In this document: positions 1 to 6,116 of the stretch, piece by piece
Layout: each line of letters opens with the position of its first letter
How positions within the stretch are numbered: the first letter of the stretch is position 1
Origin: DASZYF01 sp035545535
GTDB lineage: Bacteria; Actinomycetota; Actinomycetes; Mycobacteriales; CAJCIY01
Length of the DNA: 11,603 nucleotides
Assembly (NCBI GenBank): GCA_035545535.1
Contig: DASZYF010000151.1
Span: 1 to 11,603, forward strand
Direction of reading: 5' to 3'
Translations under genes and position numbers: made by a program
Notes under the pieces: generated by a model
What the model saw: the letters and a program-made list of their open reading frames with translations, nothing else
What the model was told of the DNA's origin: nothing
Database searches by the model: none

Positions 1-1
1 C

Positions 2-814
2 GAGGCGGCCGCGGCCGCCGGCCGCCGCACCACGCTCGTCGACGCCGACCTGCGCCGGCCCGCGCGGGGCAACGCGCCGGGGCTCGCCGGCCTGCTGCGG
101 GCGCAGAACCGGCTGTCCACCGACATGGTGCGCATGGCCGCCGGGGCCACCAACGTCAACAACCTGTCCGAGCTGCGGTCCGGCCCGGACCCGGCGATGG
201 CGCTCGACCTGCTGCGCGGCCCGGCCCTGCCGCCGATCCTCGCGGCGTTGCACCTCGACAGCGAGCTCGTGCTCATCGACGGCCCGTCGCTCGACTCCCC
301 CGAGGTCCGGGCGGTCGCCGAGGCGGCGGGCGACGTCGTGGTCGTCGTGACGAGCCTGTCCAAGCCCGACGAGGTCGAGGCGGGCATCGCGATCCTGCGG
401 GCGAGCGGCGCCAACGTCGTCGGCCTCATCGAGCTCGCCGCCCACCGACGGCTCATCCCCACCACGCTCACCCGGCCGAACCGCGCGGGTGCCATCAGCG
501 CAGCGGCGCCCGAGGACGCCCCGGCCCCGACCCCGACCCCGACCCCGGCGCCGGGCGCGCCGCGCACCGAGCGGACGAGCGACCGGATCGAGCCGGTGCG
601 CGACCCCGAGCCCGCGGACGAGCCCGCGGGACCATCGACGCCGCAGGTCTCGCTGCTGCCCGCACCCCCGGAGTCGCGCCCCCCGGCGTTCACCGCCGGC
701 ACCCCGGACGAGCCGGCCTCGTGGCAGCCCGCCGCGAACGGCTGGGTGCCCCACGTCGACGAGACCGGCGACCCGCGCCCTTCGGTGACCTCCGCCGACC
801 GCGACACCGACTGA
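2..814 (+). CDS. Wzc/CpsD-like polysaccharide co-polymerase ATPase, C-terminal part (5' end outside window)
   Basis: The reading frame is open from the left edge, so only the last 270 residues are seen. A Walker A'-type motif LVDADLRRP lies at 35-61 and a Walker B-like LVLIDGPS ends near 286. Both are typical of the P-loop domain of Wzc/CpsD/CapB bacterial tyrosine kinases that control chain length in Wzx/Wzy polysaccharide export. The segment between them, ending in a LLRGPALPPILAAL stretch, matches the usual 'dPaeLL..' part of the family. After about nucleotide 480 the protein becomes a Pro/Ala/Ser/Thr-rich, probably disordered cytoplasmic tail of about 110 residues. No tyrosine occurs in any visible residue, so the tyrosine cluster that BY-kinases autophosphorylate is absent. 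The Walker B motif reads DGPS rather than the common DTPP. It is followed by hddA after 13 bp. The N-terminal Wzz-like membrane part would lie upstream; a ParA/MinD-like protein is a less likely alternative. Confidence 0.8.
   Translation, partial: EAAAAAGRRTTLVDADLRRPARGNAPGLAGLLRAQNRLSTDMVRMAAGATNVNNLSELRSGPDPAMALDLLRGPALPPILAALHLDSELVLIDGPSLDSPEVRAVAEAAGDVVVVVTSLSKPDEVEAGIAILRASGANVVGLIELAAHRRLIPTTLTRPNRAGAISAAAPEDAPAPTPTPTPAPGAPRTERTSDRIEPVRDPEPADEPAGPSTPQVSLLPAPPESRPPAFTAGTPDEPASWQPAANGWVPHVDETGDPRPSVTSADRDTD
525..547 (+). repeat. CCCCGA hexanucleotide tandem repeat
   Basis: Three perfect CCCCGA units plus a partial fourth (CCCCG) lie in the tail-coding part of the Wzc-like gene and encode a Pro-Thr run. 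The 6-bp period keeps the frame, so copy-number changes would alter linker length without switching the gene off. Confidence 0.6.
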
Positions 815-816
815 GC

Positions 817-820
817 AGGA
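817..820 (+). promoter_or_regulatory. Ribosome binding site of hddA
   Basis: AGGA lies 7 bases before the ATG at 828, just after the stop of the previous gene. It supports this ATG as the hddA start. The 13-bp gap leaves little room for a separate promoter, so co-transcription is likely. Confidence 0.5.
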
Positions 821-827
821 CGCCCGC

Positions 828-1841
828 ATGCACCTCCGCGCCCGCACGCCGCTGCGGGTCAGCTTCGCCGGCGGCGGCACCGACGTGCCCCCGTTCCCGC
901 AGAACGAAGGCGGCTGCGTGCTGTCCGCGACGATCGGCCGGTACGTCTACGGCGGTCTCGAGCCGCGCAACGACGGGCAGATCGGCATCGACTCCCCCGA
1001 CCTCGGCGTCTCGATGACGTTCTCGGTGAAGGAGGAGGTCGAGCTCGACGGGACGCTCGACCTCATCAAGGCAGCGGTGCGGCGCCTCGGCAAGGACGAG
1101 GTCGGCGGCTACGACCTGTTCGTCAACTCGAGCGCCCCACCCGGCTCCGGCCTCGGCTCGTCGTCGGCCGTCATGGTGACCCTCGTCGGACTGCTCAACG
1201 AGCGCTACCAGCTGGGCCTCGACGACTACGAGGTCGCGCAGCTCGCATGGTCGGTGGAGCGCGAGGACCTCGGCATCCGCGGCGGCTACCAGGACCACTA
1301 CGCCGCGGCGTTCGGCGGCTTCAACTTCATCGAGTTCCACGCGGACCACGTCGTGGTGAACCCGTTGCGCATCAAGGACCGCACGCTCGACGAGCTCGAG
1401 CACGCGCTTCTGCTCGTGTTCACGGGCCGCACCCGCGCGAGCGACCACATCATCGAGGACCAGTCCGCGCGCGTGGAGCGGGGCGAGGCCGATCCGCTCG
1501 CGGGCCTGCGCGCGCAGAAGGAGCTCGCGCACGACATGAAGCGGATCCTGCTGCAGGGCAAGGTGAACGACTTCGGCGCGATGCTCGGCCAGGCGTGGCA
1601 CGAGAAGAAGCGCATGAGTCCGCGCATCACGAACGCGGACATCGACGAGGCCTACGCCATCGCGTGCGAGAACGGCGCACTCGGCGGCAAGATCACCGGC
1701 GCCGGCGGTGGCGGCTTCATGCTGCTGCACTGCGAGTTCCGGCGGCGCCACCGCGTGGTCGAAGCACTGGAAAAGCTGGGCATGCGCGCGGAGTCGATCT
1801 CGTTCGACCAGCGCGGGCTCACGACGTGGAGGTCCCGATGA
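828..1841 (+). CDS. hddA: D-glycero-D-manno-heptose 7-phosphate kinase (GHMP family)
   Basis: This 337-residue protein has the length and motifs of HddA-type GHMP kinases, which phosphorylate D-glycero-D-manno-heptose 7-phosphate to the 1,7-bisphosphate in the cytoplasm, on the route to GDP-heptose. Motif 1 is PLRVSFAGGGTD (residues 8-19). The ATP-binding loop is PPGSGLGSSSA (104-114). The IRGGYQDHYAAAFGG block (150-164) holds the likely catalytic Asp156. Motif 3, GGKITGAGGGGFM, is at 286-298. The N-terminal RxPLRVSFAGGGTD signature is shared by sugar-1-kinases of the HddA/FKP type, so a related sugar kinase is possible, but the adjacent gmhA and gmhB make the heptose assignment strong. The gene overlaps gmhA by 4 bases (ATGA), which suggests translational coupling. 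Confidence 0.9.
   Translation: MHLRARTPLRVSFAGGGTDVPPFPQNEGGCVLSATIGRYVYGGLEPRNDGQIGIDSPDLGVSMTFSVKEEVELDGTLDLIKAAVRRLGKDEVGGYDLFVNSSAPPGSGLGSSSAVMVTLVGLLNERYQLGLDDYEVAQLAWSVEREDLGIRGGYQDHYAAAFGGFNFIEFHADHVVVNPLRIKDRTLDELEHALLLVFTGRTRASDHIIEDQSARVERGEADPLAGLRAQKELAHDMKRILLQGKVNDFGAMLGQAWHEKKRMSPRITNADIDEAYAIACENGALGGKITGAGGGGFMLLHCEFRRRHRVVEALEKLGMRAESISFDQRGLTTWRSR
1828..1832 (+). promoter_or_regulatory. Ribosome binding site of gmhA inside hddA
   Basis: A GGAGG core lies 5 bases before the ATG at 1838, inside the last codons of hddA. It fixes the gmhA start at 1838 although the same frame stays open far upstream. Confidence 0.75.
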
Positions 1842-2422
1842 CGTTCAGCGAGCGGATCGCGCAGCGCATCAACGACAGCATCGCGACGAAGCAGGAGCTG
1901 CTGACGTCGGAGGCGGCGGCCGCGCTGCCGGCCGTCGTCGAGGCGGTCGTCACGTGCCTGCGCGGCGGCGGCACCGTGTTCTTCTGCGGCAACGGCGGCT
2001 CGTCGACCGACGCCGAGCACCTGTCGGCCGAGCTGCTCGGCCGCTTCTACTACGACCGCACCGCGCTGCCGTCGGTGAACCTGTCGAGCAACGTCGCGGC
2101 GGTCACCGCGATCGGCAACGACTACGGCTACGACCTGATCTTCGCGCGGCCCCTGCGTGGGCTCGGCAAGAAGGGCGACGTCCTCATCGGGCTGTCGACG
2201 AGCGGCAACTCGGCGAACGTCATCCGCGCGGTCGAGGTGGCGCAGGAGCTCGGCATGACCGCGGTGGGCATGACCGGTTCCCGCGGCGGCAAGCTCGCCG
2301 AGATCGCGGACCACGCGCTGAAGATGCCGTCGGACGACACGCCGCGCATCCAGGAGTGCCACATGCTCCTCGGGCACACGCTGTGCGAGCTCGTGGAAGA
2401 GGAGCTGTGCCCGCCGGGCTGA
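1838..2422 (+). CDS. gmhA: Sedoheptulose 7-phosphate isomerase (phosphoheptose isomerase, SIS domain)
   Basis: GmhA converts sedoheptulose 7-phosphate to D-glycero-D-manno-heptose 7-phosphate, the first dedicated step of heptose nucleotide synthesis. The 194-residue product matches the usual length of about 190. The SIS signatures are GNGGSSTDAEHLSAEL (residues 51-66) and STSGNSANV (120-128). By my count His61, Glu65, Gln172 and His180 fall at the same numbers as the metal-binding/catalytic residues known in characterised GmhA proteins (Glu65 and His180 in E. coli; the four-residue zinc site in Burkholderia). The enzyme should therefore be active. The start is set by a strong Shine-Dalgarno sequence and the ATGA overlap with hddA. 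It is followed by, and probably overlaps, gmhB. The DnaA-binding paralogue DiaA is related, but the kinase and phosphatase neighbours argue for GmhA. Confidence 0.93.
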   Translation: MTFSERIAQRINDSIATKQELLTSEAAAALPAVVEAVVTCLRGGGTVFFCGNGGSSTDAEHLSAELLGRFYYDRTALPSVNLSSNVAAVTAIGNDYGYDLIFARPLRGLGKKGDVLIGLSTSGNSANVIRAVEVAQELGMTAVGMTGSRGGKLAEIADHALKMPSDDTPRIQECHMLLGHTLCELVEEELCPPG

Positions 2423-3012
2423 ACGGGCCCGCTCGCGAGCTCCCGGCGCCCGCGCTGACGCGCCCATCCGCGGTCCTGCTCGACCGTGACGGCACGCTGA
2501 ACGTCAAGGCCGACGAGGACGACTACGTCACCGCCCCGGACGCCTTCGTGCTCCTGCCCGGCGCCGTCCGGGCGGTGCGGCGGCTCAACGACGCGGGCAT
2601 CCCGGTGTTCGTCGTGACGAACCAGCGCGGCGTCGCGCGCGGCCGGATGACCGAGGCCGACCTCGACGCGATCCACGCGGTGATGACCCGGGAGCTCGCG
2701 GCCGGCGGCGCCCACGTCGACGGCATCTACGCGTGCGTGCACGACAAGGACGCCTGCGACTGCCGCAAGCCGCGGCCGGGGCTCGGGCGGCGCATCGCGG
2801 TCGACCACCCCGAGCTCGACATCGCGGACGCCGTCGTCGTCGGCGACGCCGACAGCGACATCGGGCTCGCGCACGCGCTCCGCTGCGCATCGATCCGCAT
2901 CGGCGACCGCGCCACCGCCCCGCCCGCGCAGTGGGAGCCCACCACCTGGACGCGGGACGTCGACACGGCCGTGACGCTGCTGCTCGCGGCCGAGGCGCGG
3001 CGCGCGTCGTGA
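2407..3012 (+). CDS. gmhB: D-glycero-D-manno-heptose 1,7-bisphosphate 7-phosphatase (HAD family)
   Basis: GmhB removes the 7-phosphate from heptose 1,7-bisphosphate to give heptose 1-phosphate, ready for nucleotidyl transfer. HAD motif I is LLDRDGTLN with Asp26 and Asp28, motif II is VVTNQRGVARG (69-79), the motif III lysine lies in CRKP (Lys121), and motif IV is VVGDADSD (Asp147, Asp151). A zinc-binding loop of type CxH-x4-CxC is formed by Cys110, His112, Cys117 and Cys119, as in the GmhB/HisB-N subgroup. No ATG is available. GTG at 2407 is the best start: it overlaps gmhA by 16 bases and follows GGAAGAGGAG at 2395-2404; CTG at 2419 is an alternative. The predicted 201 residues are slightly longer than usual because of a poorly conserved N-terminus of about 20. 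The stop overlaps the next gene's start (GTGA). Histidinol-phosphatase is less likely given the neighbours. Confidence 0.88.
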   Translation: MPAGLNGPARELPAPALTRPSAVLLDRDGTLNVKADEDDYVTAPDAFVLLPGAVRAVRRLNDAGIPVFVVTNQRGVARGRMTEADLDAIHAVMTRELAAGGAHVDGIYACVHDKDACDCRKPRPGLGRRIAVDHPELDIADAVVVGDADSDIGLAHALRCASIRIGDRATAPPAQWEPTTWTRDVDTAVTLLLAAEARRAS

Positions 3013-4277
3013 GCAAGCGGGGCACGCGGCTCGACCAGCAGGCGCGCCTGTTCGGCGGGCTCCTGGTGTTCCTCGTCGTCGGCCAGCGCCTCGCCGTGCC
3101 GTTCGGGAGCTCCAAGCAGATCCCGCTCGGCCTGCCGGTCGGCCTGGCGTTCGTCGCCTACGCATCGGCCCGCCACCTGGTGCGGGTCGACCGGTCGCGC
3201 CTGCTCGCGGGGATGCTCGCGCTGCTGGCCGTCACCAGCTGCTGGGTGCTCGCGCTCAGCCGCGGCCGGAGCACCTCGACGCTCTCGCTGGTCTACCTGA
3301 TCACGACGTACGTGCCGTTCGTGTTCGTCCTGACGGGACACGAGCAACGCGCGCTCGGTGAGCGCCTGCTCGACAAGTTCCTGCGGATCATGGAGATCGT
3401 CGCGCTCGTCGCGATGCTGCAGATCCTCGCCCAGCTGGCCGGGTACCGGGTGGCCGACCCGATCGGCTCGGTCATCCCGAGCAAGCTCCTGCTGCAGAAC
3501 TACCACACGACCTACCCGCTCTACTACGGGTCGTCGCTGTACAAGAGCAACGCCTACATCTTCCTCGAGCCGTCGTTCCTCTCGCAGTTCCTGGGCGTCG
3601 CGATCCTCATCCGGCTGGTCCGCGGCGGGCGGATCCGGCGCATCCTCCCCCTGGTCGTCGCGATGGTCGCCACCGTCGCCGGCACCGGCTTCCTGCTCGC
3701 CATCGCGGGCGGCCTGGCCCTGCTCGCCACGCGGGGCTACCGGCGCCAGCTGATGCGGGTGGTGCCGATCGGGGCGGCCGTCGCGGTCGCCGCGTCGTTC
3801 ACGCCCTTCGGCGCGACGATCATCTCCCGGTTCGGCGAGAGCGGCGGCGGGTCCAACAGCAGCGCCGGCCTGCGGTTCCAGCTGCCCTACCAGTACCTCG
3901 GGTCCGGCTGGCTCTCGGACCTGCCCCACGCGCTGTTCGGCGACGGCCCGGGCTCGGCCGACCGCTTCCTCACGGCCAAGCTGGGGGCCGACATCGGCGG
4001 CCAGGTGACGCCCCAGGTGCCGCTCAAGCTCCTGTTCGAGTACGGGCTCGTCGGGACGGCCGCGTTCCTGTTCTTCCTGCTCAGCGCGGTCTTCCTGGGC
4101 CGCGTGAGCACCCCGGTGACGGTCGGCCTGGTCGTGGCCTACCTGTTCCTGTCCGGGAGCCTCCTGCAGCCCGCGACCGTGCTGCTCATGTGGGTCCTGT
4201 CCGCCGTCGCCGGCCGCCCCGGCGTCGTGGCCCCCCGACCCCGAGCCGTGCCGGCCCTGGTGGCCCAACCCGCCTGA
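3009..4277 (+). CDS. O-antigen polymerase/ligase-like (Wzy-type) membrane protein
   Basis: This 422-residue integral membrane protein has about ten hydrophobic segments. A large polar stretch lies at residues 146-185 (YRVADPIGSVIPSK to SLYKSNAYI) and a second at about 273-340 (SRFGESGGGSNSSAGLRFQLP to the FGDGPGS region). Two extracytoplasmic loops, a SAGLRF...GDGPGS pattern and a FEYGLVG motif (343-349) are common in Wzy polymerases and WaaL-like ligases. Its likely role is to join lipid-linked repeat units on the outer face of the membrane. GTG at 3009 overlaps the gmhB stop (GTGA), which suggests coupling; the nearest purine-rich site (GAGG, 2992-2995) is far away. Wzy-type proteins have little sequence conservation, so the assignment rests on topology, motifs and context. 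Polymerase and ligase cannot be told apart here, but the Wzx-like and Wzc-like genes favour polymerase. Confidence 0.75.
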   Translation: MSKRGTRLDQQARLFGGLLVFLVVGQRLAVPFGSSKQIPLGLPVGLAFVAYASARHLVRVDRSRLLAGMLALLAVTSCWVLALSRGRSTSTLSLVYLITTYVPFVFVLTGHEQRALGERLLDKFLRIMEIVALVAMLQILAQLAGYRVADPIGSVIPSKLLLQNYHTTYPLYYGSSLYKSNAYIFLEPSFLSQFLGVAILIRLVRGGRIRRILPLVVAMVATVAGTGFLLAIAGGLALLATRGYRRQLMRVVPIGAAVAVAASFTPFGATIISRFGESGGGSNSSAGLRFQLPYQYLGSGWLSDLPHALFGDGPGSADRFLTAKLGADIGGQVTPQVPLKLLFEYGLVGTAAFLFFLLSAVFLGRVSTPVTVGLVVAYLFLSGSLLQPATVLLMWVLSAVAGRPGVVAPRPRAVPALVAQPA

Positions 4278-4354
4278 CAAGTCCGCGAAGTCCGGACATA
4301 TGCCCCTCAAGATCGCTACTCAGAGTGACGATTAGGCCGATTGCTGCACCAAAA

Positions 4355-4367
4355 GTGACCGCGTCAC
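4355..4367. promoter_or_regulatory. Operator-like palindrome GTGACCGCGTCAC
   Basis: Perfect 5-bp arms GTGAC/GTCAC flank a 3-bp centre, 75 bp before the hydrolase start. The left arm repeats as AGTGAC 30 bp upstream, about three helical turns. The size suits a dimeric regulator. The arms resemble CRP/FNR-type and BldD-type half-sites, but the internal spacing matches neither consensus, so the regulator is unknown. Confidence 0.4.
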
Positions 4368-4429
4368 CCGTATGGGTCCTGCTCGGGTGTTCAGACCACC
4401 CCGACCCCTCTCTCGTCCGATCCACCGGC

Positions 4430-4436
4430 GAGGGAG
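4430..4436 (+). promoter_or_regulatory. Ribosome binding site of the secreted glycosidase
   Basis: GAGGGAG lies 6 bases before the ATG at 4443. It is the strongest Shine-Dalgarno sequence in the window and fixes the start of the signal peptide. Confidence 0.75.
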
Positions 4437-4442
4437 CACCAG

Positions 4443-6035
4443 ATGCGAGGCACGGCGGCCGCCGCGGCCCGCTTCGTGGGCTGCCTGGCCGCCGGTGCGG
4501 TCACCCTGAGCGTGGCCGTCACCCCGGCCGCCGCCGCGACCCGGACCCCCGCCGTCGCCCGGCACGCCGCCGCCACCCACAGCACCGCGCACACCACGGC
4601 GCACGCGGTCGCGGCCACCCGCTCGAGCCACTACACGCTCCGCCTCGCGTCGGGCAGCACCCGGCGGGCCGTCAAGGCGGGCGCCAAGACCTTCCAGGCC
4701 GACCGCTACTACCAGGGCGGCCACATCGTCACCCGGCACGCCAAGGTCGCGATCCTGCGCCACGGCCGCACCGGCGGCACCTACCGCGTCCCGGTCCCCT
4801 ACGCGGGCCGCTACCAGATCGCGCTGTTGATCCCCACGGCGACCACGTCGCGTGCGACCGTGGACGTCGTGGTCCAGCGCAAGGTGGTGCGCCAGGGCGT
4901 GGCCATCTCCCGCGCCCGGCGGGCCGGCGCGACCGCGGTCACTGTCGTGTTCCTCGCGTCGACGAACGGCAACGCGATCACCGTGCGGCTGCGCGGCCAC
5001 CGGGCCGTCCCGACCATCTCGGCGCTCCAGCTGCAGCTGATCCCCGCCGAGGCCCCGGTCCCCGCGGCCACGCCGATCATCCCCAACGCTCCGGTCGTCA
5101 CCCCGGGCGTCCCGGCCGGTCCCGGCCCGGTCCGGGCGATCGTCGCCGACCCGTTCGCGTCGGTCGTCCCCGGCAACGTGACGTGGAAGAGCGGTGCCTA
5201 CCCGGGCAACACCATCGACACGACCGCGATCGACGCGTTCGGCACCTACCGGGGCCGCGCCGCGGACGTCGCCACGATGTTCCAGATCCGCGACAGCTGG
5301 GACACCATCGCGCACAACAGCTGGGCGATCGACCAGTACAACGGCTTCGCCGGCAAGCTGTCCATCGGTGTCCCGCTCATCCCGACCGACGGCTCCACGA
5401 CCCTGGCACAGGTCGCGAGCGGCGCGCACGACGCGGACTTCGCGAGCTTCGCGAAGCTGCTCCTCGCCGCCGGGCGCGGCGACTCCGACATCCGCCTCGG
5501 ATGGGAGTTCAACGGCAACTTCCAGCCGTGGGCCGCGTGGGACGCGCCGACCTTCGTCGCGGCCTTCCGCCACGCCGCCCTCGCGATGAAGGCGGTCGCC
5601 CCCGACCTCACCATCGACTACAACGGCAACCTCGGGGTGAGCCAGTGCGGCAACGACCCGTTCGGCAACCTCTACCCGGGTGACGACGTGGTCGACGTCA
5701 TCGGTGTCGACGCCTACGACAACCACTGGAACACGGTCACCGACGCCGCGTCGTGGAGCCACTTCCACAGCCAGACCGGCGGCCTCGACGACTGGTACGC
5801 GTTCGCGCAGCAGCACGGCAAGCCGTTGTCGGTCCCGGAGTGGGGCCTGGACAAGGACGGCGGCGCCGACAACCCGTACTACGTGAAGGCCATGTTCAGC
5901 TGGTTCCAGAGCCACGCGTCGGGTCTCGCGTTCGAGTCCTACTTCAACGAACCGGCCGACTACATCGCCAGCTCGCTCGAGGGCCCGGACCAGAACCCCA
6001 ACGCCGCGTCGGCCTACGCCACCCTCTGGGGCTGA
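4443..6035 (+). CDS. Secreted GH26-like glycoside hydrolase with N-terminal beta-rich (malectin/CBM-like) domain
   Basis: The product has 530 residues. Residues 1-32 form a Sec-type signal peptide ending in an Ala-rich AxA site, followed by a His/Ala/Thr-rich low-complexity stretch (to about 62). Residues 63-201 look like a beta-sandwich carbohydrate-binding or malectin-like domain (repeated short beta stretches, TISALQLQLIP at the end). A Pro-rich linker (202-230) leads to a TIM-barrel-like domain (about 232-530). There RLGWEFNG (351-358) and SVPEWG (about 462-467) resemble the acid/base and nucleophile motifs of clan GH-A family GH26. Glu355 and Glu466 are the candidate catalytic pair, 111 residues apart, close to GH26 spacing. 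Typical endomannanases have His just before the acid/base Glu; here it is Trp354, so the substrate may differ. It probably cleaves or trims the polymer made by this locus, as secreted hydrolases such as PslG do in other loci. The domain family names are by motif, not by profile search. Confidence 0.78.
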   Translation: MRGTAAAAARFVGCLAAGAVTLSVAVTPAAAATRTPAVARHAAATHSTAHTTAHAVAATRSSHYTLRLASGSTRRAVKAGAKTFQADRYYQGGHIVTRHAKVAILRHGRTGGTYRVPVPYAGRYQIALLIPTATTSRATVDVVVQRKVVRQGVAISRARRAGATAVTVVFLASTNGNAITVRLRGHRAVPTISALQLQLIPAEAPVPAATPIIPNAPVVTPGVPAGPGPVRAIVADPFASVVPGNVTWKSGAYPGNTIDTTAIDAFGTYRGRAADVATMFQIRDSWDTIAHNSWAIDQYNGFAGKLSIGVPLIPTDGSTTLAQVASGAHDADFASFAKLLLAAGRGDSDIRLGWEFNGNFQPWAAWDAPTFVAAFRHAALAMKAVAPDLTIDYNGNLGVSQCGNDPFGNLYPGDDVVDVIGVDAYDNHWNTVTDAASWSHFHSQTGGLDDWYAFAQQHGKPLSVPEWGLDKDGGADNPYYVKAMFSWFQSHASGLAFESYFNEPADYIASSLEGPDQNPNAASAYATLWG

Positions 6036-6053
6036 TCCCCCGGCCTTCCCCCC

Positions 6054-6110
6054 CGACATCGGCTTTGTGGCGCTTTTCCGGCCTCGGTAGCCGCCACAAC
6101 GCCGATGTCG
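6054..6110. terminator. Long inverted repeat between convergent genes, probable bidirectional terminator
   Basis: Arms 6054-6072 (CGACATCGGCTTTGTGGCG) and 6092-6110 pair over 19 bp with one mismatch (6064 against 6100). They enclose a 19-base loop that holds TTTT and a small CCG/CGG hairpin. The repeat lies 18 bp after the stop of the hydrolase and 6 bp beyond the stop of the convergent minus-strand gene. It therefore sits where transcripts from both directions should end. No T-run follows on either side, so it would be a U-less terminator, common in high-GC actinobacteria, or it could be a dispersed palindromic element. Confidence 0.75.
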
Positions 6111-6116
6111 ACCGGG

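Larger units (their letters stand above)
4278..4442 (+). promoter_or_regulatory. Promoter/operator region of the secreted glycosidase gene
   Basis: This gap separates the polymerase-like gene from the secreted hydrolase gene. Bases 4301-4360 contain 32 G/C of 60, far below the rest of the window, as expected for a promoter. It holds AAGTCCG twice (4279-4285, 4288-4294), a TCCGGA palindrome, two AGTGAC copies starting exactly 30 bp apart (4324, 4354), the palindrome GTGAC-CGC-GTCAC (4355-4367), a GCCGATT box (4336-4342) resembling a sigma28/WhiG-type -10, and TATGGG (4371-4376) as a weak vegetative -10. No convincing terminator for the upstream operon is seen. The hydrolase is therefore probably transcribed from its own regulated promoter. 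Confidence 0.5.

Noticed and set aside
525..547. CCCCGA repeat as a phase-variation switch
   Set aside because: Its 6-bp unit cannot shift the frame, and there are only three full copies.
2727..4310. Long open frame on the minus strand opposite the polymerase-like gene
   Set aside because: It is rich in Arg, Glu, Gln and Asp with no domain pattern and mirrors GC-rich codons on the other strand. The plus frame has clear membrane segments and motifs.
4306..4342. CTCAAG ... GCCGATT as a sigma28/WhiG-type promoter
   Set aside because: Both boxes look right, but 24 bases separate them instead of the usual 15 or so, and a closer -35 match (TCAG at 4320) is too short by about 3. I left it only as a weak -10 box.
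4355..4367. Palindrome as a CRP or BldD binding site
   Set aside because: The gap between GTGA and TCAC is 5 rather than 6 for CRP, and the TnAC/GTnA spacing is 3 rather than 5 for BldD. Only a generic operator call is justified.
4443..4490. Lipobox-like FVGC at residues 11-14 of the secreted hydrolase
   Set aside because: The cysteine comes before the hydrophobic core, so there is no room for a lipoprotein signal. A normal Sec signal with an AxA site near residue 32 fits better.
4332..6059. Long open frame on the minus strand opposite the secreted hydrolase
   Set aside because: Composition is Arg/Asp/Val-rich and repetitive, as expected for an antisense shadow. The plus frame has a signal peptide, a strong ribosome binding site and catalytic motifs.
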